DNA from: Flagellimonas pelagia
Lineage (GTDB): Bacteria; Bacteroidota; Bacteroidia; Flavobacteriales; Flavobacteriaceae
DNA length: 64,000 bases
Direction of reading: 5' to 3'
NCBI RefSeq assembly: GCF_003584135.1
Contig: NZ_QXFI01000036.1
Coordinates: 362,495 to 426,494, forward strand
In this document: in pieces, positions 1 through 7,825 of the stretch
Layout: the number at the start of each line of letters is the position of its first letter
Position numbering within the stretch: the first letter of the stretch is position 1
Position numbers and translations under genes: made by a program
The notes under the pieces: model-generated
Seen by the model: the letters and a program-made list of their open reading frames with translations, nothing else
What the model was told of the DNA's origin: nothing
Databases searched by the model: none

Positions 1-1
1 T

Positions 2-733
2 TGGAGCCTGAACGGCAGCAATGCTTTTTACAATTCCGGGAACGTGGGCATCGGGACAAACGCCCCAGGATACAATTTGGAGGTAGCAGGTTCTTTTAAT
101 GCGACAAGCATTTTCCTCAATGGTGATGCCATAGCTTCATCACCATGGACTGTGGCGGGAAATGACATTATTTACAACAATGGAAATATCGGTATAGGTA
201 AGACACCCGGTTACACACTGGATGTAGCAGGAACTATCAATGCAGCCAACATTTTAGTCAATGGGTCCCCCTTAACATCAGGTTCCTCACCTTGGTCCAC
301 TTCTGGAAATAACCTTTTTTATACTGCTGGAAATGTGTCTATCGGAACCAATAGCGTACCTAGTGGATATAACTTTGCCGTCGATGGAAATATTATAGCA
401 GAGGGAGTTACCATACTGTTAAGTGAAAATTGGCCAGATTTTGTATTCATAAACAATTATGATCTTTGGAGCTTATACCAAGTCGAAACCTATATCAAAC
501 AGTATGGCCATCTACCCAATGTGCCTAGTGCCCAAGATATCCGAAAGAATGGGGTCCAATTGGGTGAAATGGATGCAACATTACTTCAAAAAATTGAAGA
601 ACTTACACTCCACTCCATACGACAACAAAAGGAAATCGACAGTCTTCGGGTCATTAACAAAAAATTGACCGATCAAGACAATATGATCAAACAACTTCAA
701 CAAAGATTAGAGAAATTGGAAAAGTCCAATTAA
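2..733 (+). CDS. Tail-fibre-like surface protein, C-terminal part (5' end outside window)
   Basis: The frame is open from base 2, so the gene starts upstream of the window; the GTG at 44 is internal. The visible 243 residues hold three copies of a short repeat of about 40-45 residues with the theme Y-N-x-G-N-[IV]-x-I-G-x(n)-G-Y-x-[LF]-x-V-[AD]-G, the pattern of Bacteroidota tail-fibre or surface-adhesin proteins. The last 100 residues carry the family's usual end: a Y-x-K-Q-Y-G-H-L-P-N-V-P-S segment, then G-E-M-D-A-T-L-L-Q-K-I-E-E-L, then a charged coiled coil of about 45 residues. In phage relatives this region trimerises and is sometimes followed by an autocleaving S74 chaperone, which is absent here. 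The host role is unknown, probably an exported structural or adhesive protein. No phage genes are visible nearby. Confidence 0.75.
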   Translation, partial: WSLNGSNAFYNSGNVGIGTNAPGYNLEVAGSFNATSIFLNGDAIASSPWTVAGNDIIYNNGNIGIGKTPGYTLDVAGTINAANILVNGSPLTSGSSPWSTSGNNLFYTAGNVSIGTNSVPSGYNFAVDGNIIAEGVTILLSENWPDFVFINNYDLWSLYQVETYIKQYGHLPNVPSAQDIRKNGVQLGEMDATLLQKIEELTLHSIRQQKEIDSLRVINKKLTDQDNMIKQLQQRLEKLEKSN

Positions 734-740
734 TAAAAAA

Positions 741-766
741 GGCCCCTAATCATAGGGGTCTTTTTA
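741..766. terminator. Bidirectional terminator between the surface protein and carB
   Basis: GGCCCCTA and TAGGGGTC form a stem around the loop ATCA. A T run follows on the plus strand and an A run precedes it, so it can end both convergent genes. Confidence 0.8.
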
Positions 767-781
767 TTTAAAAATAAAATG

Positions 782-3634
782 TTATTTGCTCAAATACATC
801 TTTCTTCGAGAGTACAGGTTGTAGAACTCGTCGTCCTTCAAACTCTCAATGAACAGAATGCTCTCACCGGTACTCTTCATCTCGGGGCCCAAGTTCTTGT
901 TTACATTGGGGAACTTATTAAAGGAGAACACAGGCTGCTTGATGGCATAACCCTCCAATTTTGGATTGAACACAAAGTCCTTCACCTTTTTCTCGCCCAA
1001 CATTACTTTGGTGGCATAGTTCACATATGGTTCGCCATACGCTTTCGCGATAAAAGGAACCGTGCGCGACGCCCTAGGATTAGCTTCGATAATGTACACG
1101 ATATCATCCTTGATGGCAAATTGGATGTTGATCAACCCCACTGTGTTCAAGGCCAAGGCAATCTTCTTGGTGTGATCCTTGATCTGCTGCAACACAAATT
1201 CTCCCAAGTTGAAAGGGGGCAATGTAGCATTGGAATCCCCGGAGTGTATTCCACAAGGCTCTATATGCTCCATGATACCGATGATGTACACATCCTCTCC
1301 ATCACAAATGGCGTCGGCTTCCGCCTCAATGGCGCCATCCAGATAATGGTCTAGAAGCAATTTGTTGTTGGGGATACTTTTCAACAAGGAAACCACGTGG
1401 GATTCCAGTTCTTCTTTGTTGATCACGATCTTCATACCCTGTCCACCCAATACATATGAAGGTCTTACCAAAAGAGGGAAATTCAATTGATCCGCTAAAT
1501 CCAAGGCCTCATCCGCTGTCTCGGCAACACCAAACCTAGGATAAGGAATGTTGTTGTCCTTCAAAAGCGTGGAGAAACTTCCCCTATCCTCGGCCAAATC
1601 CAGGGAGTGGAAACTGGTTCCGATGATATTGATCCCGTATTTGTCCAATTTTTCGGCCAATTTAAGGGCAGTTTGGCCACCTAATTGAACGATTACACCT
1701 TCCGGTTTTTCGTGAAGGATGATATCATAGATGTGTTCCCAGAATACAGGTTCAAAATATAGCTTGTCAGCGGTGTCGAAATCCGTGGAAACGGTTTCGG
1801 GGTTACAGTTGATCATGATGGTCTCATAACCACATTCGGCAGCGGCCAAAACCCCGTGCACACAGCAGTAATCGAACTCTATCCCTTGCCCGATTCGGTT
1901 GGGTCCAGAGCCCAGTACCACCACTTTTTTCTTATCGGTGACCTCACTATCGTTGGCCACGTAGCGTTTTCCTTCCGGAGTCTCTATCTCTTCTTCGAAA
2001 GTGGAATAATAGTATGGCGTTACAGCTTTGAACTCCGCCGCACAGGTATCCACCAGTTTATAGACCCTGTTGATTCCCAAATCCATACGTTTGGAGTGTA
2101 CCTCACTTTCGTAGCAATCCAACATATGGGCAATCTGGCGGTCGGCAAACCCTTTTTGTTTGGCTTCGAGCAACAAATCTTTGGGCAGACTTTCTATGGT
2201 ATATTTTGAAACCTCCAATTCCAGATAATGCAGTTCTTCATATTGTTTCAAGAACCACATATCGATTTTGGTGATATCATGAATCCTCTTCAACGGAATA
2301 CCCAATTGAATGGCATCATAAATTACGAAAACCCTGTCCCAACTAGGCACGCGAAGTTTCTCGATGATGGTATCATAATCTTTATATCCTTTTCCATCGG
2401 CTCCCAATCCATTTCGCTTAATCTCAAGGGATTGCGTGGCTTTATGCAAAGCTTCCTGAAAAGAACGACCAATACCCATTACCTCTCCCACAGATTTCAT
2501 CTGGAGTCCCAACGTCCTGTCAGAACCTTCGAACTTATCAAAATTCCAACGGGGTATTTTTACGATCACGTAGTCCAAAGTAGGCTCGAACAAAGCAGAA
2601 GTAGACTTGGTTATTTGGTTGTCCAATTCATCCAACGTATAGCCGATGGCCAATTTGGCGGCAATCTTTGCAATGGGGTAACCGGTTGCCTTGGATGCCA
2701 AGGCAGACGAACGGGAAACCCTTGGGTTGATCTCAATGGCGATGATGTCCTCTTTTTCATCCGGACTCACGGCGAACTGCACGTTACAACCCCCGGCAAA
2801 ATCCCCGATACTGCGCATCATATGGATGGCCATGTCCCTCATCCGTTGGAAAGTCCTATCAGAAAGGGTCATGGCAGGGGCCACAGTAATGGAATCCCCT
2901 GTGTGGATACCCATCGGGTCCATATTCTCAATGGTACAGATGATCACCACATTGTCGTTCTTGTCGCGCAATAGCTCCAACTCATACTCTTTCCAGCCCA
3001 TCAAGGCCTTGTCGATCATTACCTCGTGAATGGGCGATACTTCCAGGCCATGACTTAGCATATCATCAAAATCCTCTGGATCATAAACAATACCTGCCCC
3101 AGCGCCTCCCAAAGTAAAGGAAGCACGGATGACCAAGGGGAATCCAAACTCTTGGGCAATTTCTTTTCCTTTTAGGAAAGAAGTGGCCGAAGCCTGAGGG
3201 GGCATGCCTATCCCGATTTTCAACATGAGTTCCCTGAATTTCTCACGGTCCTCGGTAATGTTGATGGCATCAATATCCACACCTATGATCTCTACTCCAA
3301 AATCTGCCCAAATGCCTTTTTCATCCGCTTCAATACAGAGGTTCAAGGCCGTTTGTCCTCCCATGGTCGGTAAAACGGCATCAATATTGGGGTGTTTCTT
3401 TAAAATTTCCACAATGGATTTGGTGGTCAGCGGTTTCAGGTACACGTGGTCCGCCATGGAAGGGTCGGTCATGATCGTAGCGGGGTTGCTATTGATCAGG
3501 ACGGTCTCAATACCATCTTCCCGAAGCGACCTAAGTGCTTGGGAACCAGAATAATCGAACTCACATGCCTGACCAATGATGATAGGGCCAGAACCAATAA
3601 TCAAAATGGAATTTAAATCTTTTCTTTTTGGCAT
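782..3634 (-). CDS. carB: Carbamoyl-phosphate synthase large subunit, form without MGS domain
   Basis: Makes carbamoyl phosphate from bicarbonate, ammonia (delivered by CarA) and two ATP, feeding pyrimidine and arginine synthesis in the cytoplasm. The two homologous ATP-grasp halves are plain: the first begins at about residue 8 with ILIIGSGPIIIGQACEFDYS, the second at about residue 560 with VVVLGSGPNRIGQGIEFDY. Metal and ATP motifs such as E-I-N-P-R-V-S-R and E-A-N-P-R-A-S-R are present. The protein is 950 residues and stops soon after the second synthetase domain. The E. coli enzyme is about 1,073 residues and ends with an MGS-like allosteric domain binding UMP, IMP and ornithine; that domain is missing. 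This short form is, to my knowledge, usual in Flavobacteriia. carA is not in the window. Confidence 0.97.
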   Translation of the reverse strand: MPKRKDLNSILIIGSGPIIIGQACEFDYSGSQALRSLREDGIETVLINSNPATIMTDPSMADHVYLKPLTTKSIVEILKKHPNIDAVLPTMGGQTALNLCIEADEKGIWADFGVEIIGVDIDAINITEDREKFRELMLKIGIGMPPQASATSFLKGKEIAQEFGFPLVIRASFTLGGAGAGIVYDPEDFDDMLSHGLEVSPIHEVMIDKALMGWKEYELELLRDKNDNVVIICTIENMDPMGIHTGDSITVAPAMTLSDRTFQRMRDMAIHMMRSIGDFAGGCNVQFAVSPDEKEDIIAIEINPRVSRSSALASKATGYPIAKIAAKLAIGYTLDELDNQITKSTSALFEPTLDYVIVKIPRWNFDKFEGSDRTLGLQMKSVGEVMGIGRSFQEALHKATQSLEIKRNGLGADGKGYKDYDTIIEKLRVPSWDRVFVIYDAIQLGIPLKRIHDITKIDMWFLKQYEELHYLELEVSKYTIESLPKDLLLEAKQKGFADRQIAHMLDCYESEVHSKRMDLGINRVYKLVDTCAAEFKAVTPYYYSTFEEEIETPEGKRYVANDSEVTDKKKVVVLGSGPNRIGQGIEFDYCCVHGVLAAAECGYETIMINCNPETVSTDFDTADKLYFEPVFWEHIYDIILHEKPEGVIVQLGGQTALKLAEKLDKYGINIIGTSFHSLDLAEDRGSFSTLLKDNNIPYPRFGVAETADEALDLADQLNFPLLVRPSYVLGGQGMKIVINKEELESHVVSLLKSIPNNKLLLDHYLDGAIEAEADAICDGEDVYIIGIMEHIEPCGIHSGDSNATLPPFNLGEFVLQQIKDHTKKIALALNTVGLINIQFAIKDDIVYIIEANPRASRTVPFIAKAYGEPYVNYATKVMLGEKKVKDFVFNPKLEGYAIKQPVFSFNKFPNVNKNLGPEMKSTGESILFIESLKDDEFYNLYSRRKMYLSK

Positions 3635-3674
3635 TCTCGTTGGTGTTTCTCGTTATTTGCTTTTAAGTCAAAAA

Positions 3675-3704
3675 AAAGGTGTTACCTAGAAAAGTAACAC
3701 CTTT
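3675..3704 (-). terminator. Terminator after rpmH
   Basis: An 11-base perfect stem (AAAGGTGTTAC with GTAACACCTTT, loop of 8) lies just past the rpmH stop. On the minus strand it is followed by a long T run, the form of an intrinsic terminator. Confidence 0.8.
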
Positions 3705-3727
3705 AATTTAAATTTTGAAAACTATCA

Positions 3728-3886
3728 TTATTTTTTATGTCTTGGCTCAGAGGAAACAGTTAATCTCTTTCTTCCTTTGGCTCTTCTTCTCGCAAGAACT
3801 TTTCTACCATTGGCAGTCGCCATGCGCTCCCTAAAACCATGCTTGTTTCTTCTCTTCCTTTTTGACGGCTGATACGTTCTTTTCAT
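3728..3886 (-). CDS. rpmH: 50S ribosomal protein L34
   Basis: A 52-residue protein with the L34 signature: it begins [19 protein letters not shown] and continues with [19 protein letters not shown], ending in a basic tail. L34 is a small rRNA-binding protein of the large ribosomal subunit. The start ATG is at 3886 and the stop TAA at 3728-3730. A strong Bacteroidota-type promoter lies 64 bases upstream and a terminator downstream, so it is its own transcription unit. In many bacteria rpmH neighbours dnaA and rnpA; here its neighbours are carB and a TPR membrane protein. Confidence 0.97.
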   Translation of the reverse strand: MKRTYQPSKRKRRNKHGFRERMATANGRKVLARRRAKGRKRLTVSSEPRHKK

Positions 3887-3949
3887 TACGGAACTCTTTT
3901 ATGGATTTTGTTGATTGGGAAAATTGTCCTTCCCGAAAAATTCTGGGCG

Positions 3950-3980
3950 CAAATATACAAAGACTTTTTACTTTGGCAAG
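3950..3980 (-). promoter_or_regulatory. Promoter of rpmH
   Basis: On the minus strand TATATTTG (3957-3950) fits the Bacteroidota -7 consensus TAnnTTTG exactly. CTTG (3980-3977) lies 19 bases upstream in the -33 position (consensus TTTG). Confidence 0.7.
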
Positions 3981-4054
3981 CCCAAAAGGAAAATATTTAA
4001 ATTAGTTTTTAGTACTTTTGCCACCTCTTAACCCAAGGAAAAATCTCCGGAGAT

Positions 4055-4570
4055 ATGTTCAATAAAAATATCAAGCTCGTTATCGCAGGTCTTATCATTG
4101 CTTATGCCATTTACCAGTTCGTGGAAGGCAACATTGGCAATGGCATTGCCCTGATATTGCTGTCCCTTGTTTTTATCTTTCTTTATTTTAGGAACGAGTT
4201 CATTCTATTGGCTTTCTTGAGAATGAGGAAACAAGATTTGGAAGGCACCCAAAAATGGCTTAATAAGATTAAGAACCCCGGAGCCGCTCTGATCAAGAAA
4301 CAACAGGGATACTTTAACTACCTACACGGGATCATCTACTCCCAGAAAAACCTGACCCAGGCGGAAAAGTACTTCAAAAAGGCGTTGCAGTTTGGCCTTA
4401 CTATGGATTACGATGTGGCCATGGCCAAGTTGAGCCTCGCTGGTATTGCCATGCAAAAGCGCAGAAAGCGCGAAGCCACCCAGTTGTTGCAAGAAGCCAA
4501 AAAGTTGGACAAAAACAACATGTTGACCGAGCAGATCAAGATGATGCAGCAGCAGATGAAGAAGATTTAA
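4055..4570 (+). CDS. Membrane-anchored tetratricopeptide protein
   Basis: 171 residues. Two hydrophobic segments (about 8-24 and 28-50) separated by a short loop anchor the protein, followed by a cytoplasmic helical part of about 110 residues. That part contains a recognisable TPR unit (Y-F-N-Y-L-H-G-I-I-Y-x(8)-A-E-K-Y-F-K-K-A-L) and a second, weaker one. Small proteins of this type are common in Flavobacteriaceae without known function; TPR parts usually bind other proteins. A -7 box TACTTTTG stands at 4013-4020, 35 bases before the ATG, divergent from rpmH. Confidence 0.7.
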   Translation: MFNKNIKLVIAGLIIAYAIYQFVEGNIGNGIALILLSLVFIFLYFRNEFILLAFLRMRKQDLEGTQKWLNKIKNPGAALIKKQQGYFNYLHGIIYSQKNLTQAEKYFKKALQFGLTMDYDVAMAKLSLAGIAMQKRRKREATQLLQEAKKLDKNNMLTEQIKMMQQQMKKI

Positions 4571-4759
4571 GGGGTTCTCTATTTATTCACATTAATAAAT
4601 TTTCAATTCATTCGTCAATCCAGAAGTTCCTTTGGTCAATTTATAGAAATTTGTCCTGTGTCTTTTTTTTTCTTTGTTGCTGAAAATACCAGCTCGATAC
4701 TTGATAACTAATGTCTAATCTTTATTATCATACTTCGAAGTCATGACAATATAACAATC

Positions 4760-5170
4760 GTGAAGAAAATATTCATTTCTATCGCCGTTACCTTATTATT
4801 AAGTGCAGCTTCAGCTTTTATCATATTCCTTTGGTTAGAAAAACAGGTTATTTCTCCAGAAATTGAAAATACTTTTGGCAAAGAGAATGCAATTTTTGAT
4901 TACCTAAAATTATTTCTTGGCGCTATATCCTATTTTTTCTCTTTACTGACTTTACCTTTCCTATTGAATCATATACTATCAAAAAAGGTCGAAATCAAAG
5001 TAACATCATGGTGGAAAATCCTTGCTTTATTTGAGGTATATGTCTCTATACTTACCTTTTTCTGTTCTCCTTTCGAAAAAGTTGCAATGCTTATTTTTTT
5101 TACCGTAAGCCAACCCATCGTCATAATCAATACCATTATAGTATTCCAAAAAATGAACAAATTAAATTAG
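4760..5170 (+). CDS. Unknown small integral membrane protein
   Basis: 136 residues read from a GTG at 4760. Four hydrophobic stretches are visible (about 5-25, 50-70, 85-103 and 108-128), with little soluble sequence. I recognise no family. The stretch from about 4,570 to 7,080 is clearly AT-richer than its neighbours and this gene shares that composition, suggesting acquisition or weak constraint. The 190 bases before it hold nothing I can name. It could still be a fortuitous frame, but the regular hydrophobic pattern makes a real gene more likely. Confidence 0.5.
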   Translation: MKKIFISIAVTLLLSAASAFIIFLWLEKQVISPEIENTFGKENAIFDYLKLFLGAISYFFSLLTLPFLLNHILSKKVEIKVTSWWKILALFEVYVSILTFFCSPFEKVAMLIFFTVSQPIVIINTIIVFQKMNKLN

Positions 5171-5259
5171 TCAATATACTTTCATAACTATGTATTAGAA
5201 TAGCTTTATTTCCAAGAATTCCCAGCTTGGAAATATCATTTGTATGGCAATTCAATGGT

Positions 5260-5403
5260 TTATTTTTTAAACTTGCTCTCTTTATCTTGCTGATGATGGG
5301 TAATCCAAACATGGTAATGGTCCATTTCCAGTGGAATTTTAACCCGAAAAGTACTAACTTCACTTACCTGTGTCGAACTGGTTTCGGTATCGGTCACTAA
5401 AAA
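5260..5403 (-). pseudogene. Possible gene remnant, C-terminal end only
   Basis: The minus strand reads 47 sense codons ending in TAA at 5260-5262 with protein-like composition (for example VSEVSTFRVKIPLEMDHYHV and then WITHHQQDKESKFKK). The frame is closed by TGA at 5404-5406 and has no good start; a GTG at 5397 is the only candidate. It looks like the surviving end of a gene whose front was lost, about 25 bases from the left repeat of the cassette-like element. I do not recognise the family. It could be a very short gene or chance. Confidence 0.3.
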
Positions 5404-5474
5404 TCATTGAAACGATGTTTAGTTTAACCGTTGCCAGCAATATGAACAAAAAAACGCATAGAAAAATTGAATTA

Positions 5475-6938
5475 ATGAAATTACCTTTTTTTATACTACT
5501 TATGGGAATTACATTCTCATTAAACGCCCAAAATCTTTTCCCTGTAAAATTAGACAACTGTAAGACTGATAAATTTTGTCTGGACTGCGGAGATACCCAA
5601 GCTGGGTATCAAGAAAAGGAGTTTTTAAAACTTCAAGAAAAATTGAACGATGAATTAAAATTGGATGGAATTAAAGGAGCTGTTATGTTTCAAGTTCTTG
5701 TCAATTCAAAAGGACATGCTTGTGTTTTGAGTCATACAGACCAATCAAAAAACTTCATAACACAGAAATTAATTAAAGAGCTGAATCGATTCAAAAATTG
5801 GACACCTGCAATAACAAACGGTAAAATAGAAGAAAAATCTTCAATCAATATTGTTTTCAAAGTAGATAACAACAAAATCACAGGACAAATTGAGAGAGTT
5901 GATAAAAAGGCTTTTGAGAAATCATTTGACAAGCCAAATAGCCCAGAAATCTATAATGAAAATTACGTTTACAAAAACGAAAACTTAAGCAATTATGAAA
6001 TAACTGTTTGGAATTCAAAAAACTCAAATTTACCTAATAATTGGAATGACCATATTTCCATTGATAAAAATGGCTTAATATGGCTTACAGTGAGCCAAGG
6101 TTTGGTAACTTTTGATGGAAGAGAATTTAAAAATGCCGAACAAAATATAACCGATAAAGGAAAATACTTCGCCTATTACGAATTAGCAACGGATAACAAT
6201 AATGTAAAATGGATTTATGCTAAAAACAACATATACAGTTATGATAATGATAAATGGATAAAATATAACTCAACACAAATTGGAATTAATTCTGTCTATA
6301 ATATTGTTAACAACCCAAAAACAGGCGAATTATTTTTCTGTTCAAAAAATGGAATAACTATTCTTAAAGATGGTAACTGGTCAAAAATTGATAAGAACTT
6401 ATTCAAAGACTTACCTGGAGATAGAGTTTCATTTGCTAAAAGAGATTCTAAAAATAGAATTTGGATTGGAACTTATGATGGAACAGCAATGATAGATGAA
6501 AACAATCAAGTAACAAATTTCGAGAAATCATCCACAGTTTTAAAAGGGAAATGCATCACTTCGATGGACGAAGACGAAAACGGAAACCTATATTTTACAC
6601 TTTACGAATTTGACAGAAAAAACAAAAAGCAGGTTAACAATGATGAGGGAATAGCAATACGAGATGTAAATGGTAACTTCAAACAATTTACAACTGAAAA
6701 TTCTGGTATGCCCTTTAACCATACAACGTGTGTTCTTTATGACAAAAAAGAAAATATTATTTGGATTTCAACTGATAGAGCAGGATTGGTTAGATATGAT
6801 TTAAATGGCAATTGGGAGAATTACCATACTGAAAACTCTGAAATTCCGACCTCTTACATTTCAACAATGACTTTTGACAATAACGGAGATTTGTATTTGG
6901 CAACGAGACAAGGATTAGTAAAAATTGAAAGAAAATAA
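5475..6938 (+). CDS. Exported TonB-domain / regulator-propeller protein
   Basis: The ATG at 5475 is preferred because a clean signal peptide follows (MKLPFFILLMGITFSLNAQ); an in-frame ATG at 5442 would add eleven charged residues. The mature protein has a domain resembling the TonB C-terminus at about 45-130 (G-A-V-M-F-Q-V-L-V-N-S-K-G-H with a later N-W-T-P-A motif). From about 190 to the end come beta-propeller repeats of the two-component-regulator kind (I-W-L-T-x-x-x-G-L-V-x-F-D, I-W-I-G-T-Y-D-G-T-A, I-I-W-I-S-T-D-x-A-G-L, L-Y-L-A-T-R-Q-G-L). Such propellers usually sense ligands in the periplasm. No kinase or regulator is attached, so it may act as a binding or signalling partner. It is AT-rich and flanked by repeats that suggest a mobile cassette. 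Confidence 0.7.
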   Translation: MKLPFFILLMGITFSLNAQNLFPVKLDNCKTDKFCLDCGDTQAGYQEKEFLKLQEKLNDELKLDGIKGAVMFQVLVNSKGHACVLSHTDQSKNFITQKLIKELNRFKNWTPAITNGKIEEKSSINIVFKVDNNKITGQIERVDKKAFEKSFDKPNSPEIYNENYVYKNENLSNYEITVWNSKNSNLPNNWNDHISIDKNGLIWLTVSQGLVTFDGREFKNAEQNITDKGKYFAYYELATDNNNVKWIYAKNNIYSYDNDKWIKYNSTQIGINSVYNIVNNPKTGELFFCSKNGITILKDGNWSKIDKNLFKDLPGDRVSFAKRDSKNRIWIGTYDGTAMIDENNQVTNFEKSSTVLKGKCITSMDEDENGNLYFTLYEFDRKNKKQVNNDEGIAIRDVNGNFKQFTTENSGMPFNHTTCVLYDKKENIIWISTDRAGLVRYDLNGNWENYHTENSEIPTSYISTMTFDNNGDLYLATRQGLVKIERK

Positions 6939-6942
6939 AATA

Positions 6943-7070
6943 CTGTTGGCAACAATGGCTATAAGTAATTGCTTGTTCTTGCCTACTTCTAAATATCCTC
7001 ACGGATTTTCAGTTTGGTGTGTACTTGCAAAGTTTAATGCTAACCCACGCAACTACTCATAGCCGAGACC
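6943..7070 (+). repeat. attC-like imperfect inverted repeat behind the propeller gene
   Basis: Five bases after the stop, CTGTTGGCAACAAT (6943-6956) resembles CCGTTGCCAGCAAT (5428-5441) just before the gene, with three differences in 14. It leads into an inverted repeat: GGCTATAAGTAATTGC (6957-6972) against GCAACTACTCATAGCC (7049-7064), 14 of 16 positions complementary. The 76 bases between are non-coding and can fold further. This matches the layout of an integron cassette, a gene followed by a recombination site with imperfect palindromic arms. No integrase is in the window. Confidence 0.5.
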
Positions 7071-7104
7071 GATAAGTGCAACTCTAAAAACCACCAAAAT
7101 CCTA

Positions 7105-7133
7105 TTTGGCAATTCCTTGTATAGGTACATTTG
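7105..7133 (+). promoter_or_regulatory. Promoter of the M23 peptidase gene
   Basis: TTTG (7105-7108) and TACATTTG (7126-7133) are both exact Bacteroidota -33 and -7 boxes with a 17-base spacer, 28 bases before the ATG at 7162. Confidence 0.6.
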
Positions 7134-7161
7134 TTAGATTTACATTTTTACATGCCAATTT

Positions 7162-7821
7162 ATGTACTACCCCCTCAACCTTAACGGCGTTCCTATCCAT
7201 CCCTTATTTGGTGATTTCCTAAAAGGAAAACCGCACATCTTTGATTTTTCCTCCAACAATCCAAAAGTTTTAGAATACAACCTTTTTGATTTTAAGGAGT
7301 TCAATGACATGATTTTTGAGGAACTGGATGCCTCTTCCCACCAATGGGGCATCGGTAAATACATGGAAGAACGCAAAACCTTTCTGAGAAACTGCACCAA
7401 TATTATTGAAGAAAAACGGTATTATCATCTCGGTTTGGACATTGTTGTGCCATACAACACTCCGATGTTTTCACCTTTGGATGCCGAGGTCTATAAAACG
7501 GGGAAAGAAACTACCGTTGGTAATTATGGGGGCTACATCATTCTAAAACATGACATCAATGATGTGGTGTTTTATTCGTTCTACGGTCACTTGAAAACAC
7601 CGCATTTGTTCAATTTAGGTGACAAGATCAAAGCTGGACAAGCGTTTGCGCACATAGGGCAAGAAAGTGATAGTGGTGGTTGGTTTTGCCATGTACATTT
7701 GCAAATCCTGACCCAAGAAGCTATCGATACCGGATATACGGATTGGGGCTATATCTCACCAGAACTTCTACCAAAGGTAGAGACATACTTTCCGTCTCCT
7801 TACTTTCTGTTCAAATATTAA
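7162..7821 (+). CDS. M23-family metallopeptidase
   Basis: 219 residues. The C-terminal half is a LytM/M23 zinc peptidase domain (about 85-200): the first zinc ligands are H89 and D93 in Y-H-L-G-L-D-I, with H143 in F-Y-G-H-L and the H-x-H pair H177/H179 in C-H-V-H-L-Q. Members cut peptide cross-links in peptidoglycan. There is no signal peptide at this start and no other in-frame start upstream in reach, so the enzyme may act in the cytoplasm or leave by another route; intracellular M23-like proteins are known in Bacteroidota. The N-terminal 80 residues contain no domain I know. It converges on the lytic transglycosylase gene only four bases away. Confidence 0.85.
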   Translation: MYYPLNLNGVPIHPLFGDFLKGKPHIFDFSSNNPKVLEYNLFDFKEFNDMIFEELDASSHQWGIGKYMEERKTFLRNCTNIIEEKRYYHLGLDIVVPYNTPMFSPLDAEVYKTGKETTVGNYGGYIILKHDINDVVFYSFYGHLKTPHLFNLGDKIKAGQAFAHIGQESDSGGWFCHVHLQILTQEAIDTGYTDWGYISPELLPKVETYFPSPYFLFKY

Positions 7822-7825
7822 AATC

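Noticed and set aside
2..733. Prophage end at the left window border
   Set aside because: The tail-fibre-like end is also usual in chromosomal surface proteins of Bacteroidota, and no phage structural, lysis or integrase gene follows.
2228..2974. 248-codon plus-strand frame within carB
   Set aside because: Antisense shadow of carB without start signal or domain.
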